A stretch of DNA of 8,464 nt from Pseudomonadota bacterium (lineage in GTDB: Bacteria > Pseudomonadota > Gammaproteobacteria > Burkholderiales > Burkholderiaceae). Location of the stretch: positions 1 through 8,464 of the forward strand of contig CAUJJP010000170.1 of the NCBI GenBank assembly GCA_963205525.1. The letters are read 5' to 3'. Positions 7,461 to 8,464 of this stretch are shown here, in pieces. How positions within the stretch are numbered: the stretch's first letter is position 1; each line of letters begins with the position of its first letter. The notes under the pieces were generated by a model, which saw only the letters and a list, made by a program, of their open reading frames with translations, was not told the origin of the DNA and ran no database searches. The position numbers and the translations under genes were made by a program.

Positions 7461-8244
7461 ATGACCTCGATCTTCGCCGTTACCGCCCCCTTCTGCGCGC
7501 TGGTGCTGTGCGGCTGGCTGGCGGCGCGGCAGCCGGTGCTGCCGGAGTCGGCGATTCCCGGGTTGAACAGCTTCGTCCTCTACTTCGCGCTGCCGGGCAT
7601 GCTGTTCCGCTTCGGCGCCGGCACGCCGGTGCTGCAGATGCTCAACCCCACGCTGCTGGCGGTGTACCTGTTGTGCGCGGCGCCGGTGGTGGCACTCACG
7701 GTGAAGTTCACGCGCTCGACCGCGGTGCCGCTGCGCGACGCGGCCTTCGGCGCGCTGGTGGCCCCCTTCCCCAACACCGGCTTCATGGGCGTGCCGCTGT
7801 TGGTGGCGCTGTTGGGGCCGGCGGCCGCGGGGCCGGTGATCTGCGTGCTGATGGCCGATCTGGTGGTCACCAGCACAGCCTGCCTGGCGCTGGCCGAGGC
7901 GCAGGGGCTGGCTGGCCAAGGCCATGGCGTCTGGCGCGCCGCGCGGCGCGGCCTGGGCGGCGGGGCGCTACCTGCCGGTGGCGGCGATCAAGCTGCTGCT
8001 ACACCCGCTGCTGCTGTGGCTGCTGGGGCTGGCGGCGCAGGCGCTGGGGCTGCCGCTGAGCGACTTCGCGCTGCTGGCCATCGTGCTGGTGGCCGCGCTG
8101 CCCAGCGCCAGCAACGTGGCGATCCTGGCCGAGCGCTACGGGACCGACACCGGCCGCGTGGCGCACATCATCATGAGCTCGACGGTGGCGGCGTTCCTGA
8201 GCTTCACCGCCATCGCCTGGCTGTCCGGCGTGCGGCCCGGCTGA
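7461..8244 (+). pseudogene. AEC (auxin efflux carrier) family permease, internal deletion with frameshift
   Basis: AEC-family permeases are inner-membrane carriers with about ten helices, often for organic anions or amino acids. The N-terminal part from ATG 7461 (MTSIFAVTAPFCALVL) reads well: IPGLNSFVLYFALPGMLF, LLAVYLLCAAPVVAL, and the conserved APFPNTGFMGVPLLVALLGPAA followed by CLALAEAQG. It runs to about RRGLGG at 7961. The C-terminal part is in the next frame: YLPVAAIKLLLHPLLLW, LVAALPSASNVAILAERYG and IIMSSTVAAFLSF, ending at TGA 8242-8244. Together the parts make about 260 residues against a usual 310-320. About 50 residues containing central helices are missing, and the join at about 7955-7972 is out of frame. 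The N-terminal frame then runs as unrelated sequence to 8447. The stop lies six bases from the convergent priA stop. No strong ribosome site precedes the ATG. Identity is confident; substrate is unknown; the product is probably non-functional. Confidence 0.85.
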
Positions 8245-8250
8245 GCCGCG

Positions 8251-8464
8251 TCAGATCACCAGCGGGTCGACGTCGATCGCCCAGCGCGCCAGGCCCTTGT
8301 GCCACGGCCGCAAGGCGTGCAACGCCGGCAGCCATGCCGCCAGGAAGCGCTGCAGCGCCGGGCGCGATGCCGACTCCACCAGCATCTGCATGCGCTCGAT
8401 TCCGGCCACCCGCGGCACGGCCGGTGGCACCGGCGGGTAGAGGGTGACGGCAGTCGCGGCCTCG
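8251..8464 (-). CDS. priA: Primosomal replication protein N' (PriA helicase), C-terminal 70 residues
   Basis: Read on the minus strand, the last 70 codons give ATAVTLYPPVPPAVPRVAG, then IERMQMLVESASRPALQRFL, and finish RWAIDVDPLVI before TGA (complement 8251-8253). This is the C-terminal domain of PriA, the 3'-to-5' DNA helicase that recognises stalled or collapsed forks and reloads the replisome. The (L)YPPVPP turn, the E-R-x-Q-x-L-V-x-S-x-S-R helix and the terminal W-x-I-D-V-D-P strand are family hallmarks. The helicase motifs and zinc-binding cysteines lie beyond the right edge. The visible part has no lesion, as expected for a housekeeping gene, in contrast to its convergent neighbour. 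Confidence 0.92.
   Translation of the reverse strand, partial: EAATAVTLYPPVPPAVPRVAGIERMQMLVESASRPALQRFLAAWLPALHALRPWHKGLARWAIDVDPLVI

Noticed and set aside
8232..8249. Short inverted repeat (GCGGC...GCCGC) over the AEC stop as a bidirectional terminator
   Set aside because: Only five base pairs with an eight-base loop and no T-tract, in very GC-rich DNA; expected by chance.
7925..8447. Continuation of the AEC N-terminal frame past the deletion to 8447
   Set aside because: After about 7961 the residues are Gly/Ala/Arg-rich nonsense running opposite priA; the true AEC C-terminus is in the neighbouring frame ending at 8244.

Overview
The window is GC-rich (roughly 70%), with dense G/C third-position coding on the plus strand. 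Codon use, the families present and the convergent pairing of an AEC-family transporter with priA suggest a betaproteobacterium of the order Burkholderiales. This is inferred from sequence character, not from a database match.

Layout, left to right. (1) Bases 3-629 hold the C-terminal half of an ISL3-family transposase. Its probable right terminal inverted repeat lies at about 636-660. (2) The IS abuts a glycosyltransferase gene (626-1396) that lacks its N-terminal half; the first 11 or so codons of the surviving frame are IS DNA. (3) Three bases later begins a 1397-residue glycosyltransferase (1400-5593) with four catalytic modules: GT2, coiled coil, GT2, GT2 and GT4. Genes 2 and 3 look like the end of a surface-polysaccharide (O-antigen or capsule type) operon whose earlier part lies left of the window. 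(4) Bases 5590-7423 hold a wreck of two genes. A Tat-exported PhoD-like phosphatase carries three frameshifts, two in-frame stops and a lost metal-ligand Asp. It is fused in frame, through a deletion, to the C-terminal kinase core of a HipA-family protein. (5) A 9-bp hairpin separates this from an AEC (auxin efflux carrier) family permease pseudogene (7461-8244), which has lost roughly 50 central residues and its frame. (6) The 3' end of priA lies convergently on the minus strand (8251-8464).

Taken together, the window looks like the decaying edge of a polysaccharide cluster next to a conserved housekeeping gene. The giant glycosyltransferase is intact. Its upstream neighbour was beheaded at an IS, and the three genes between it and priA are all broken. 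I found no tRNA, rRNA, CRISPR array or phage genes. No stretch over 300 bases lacks a gene or gene remnant. I saw no convincing sign of an undescribed system; the most notable items are the four-module glycosyltransferase and the phoD-hipA deletion fusion.
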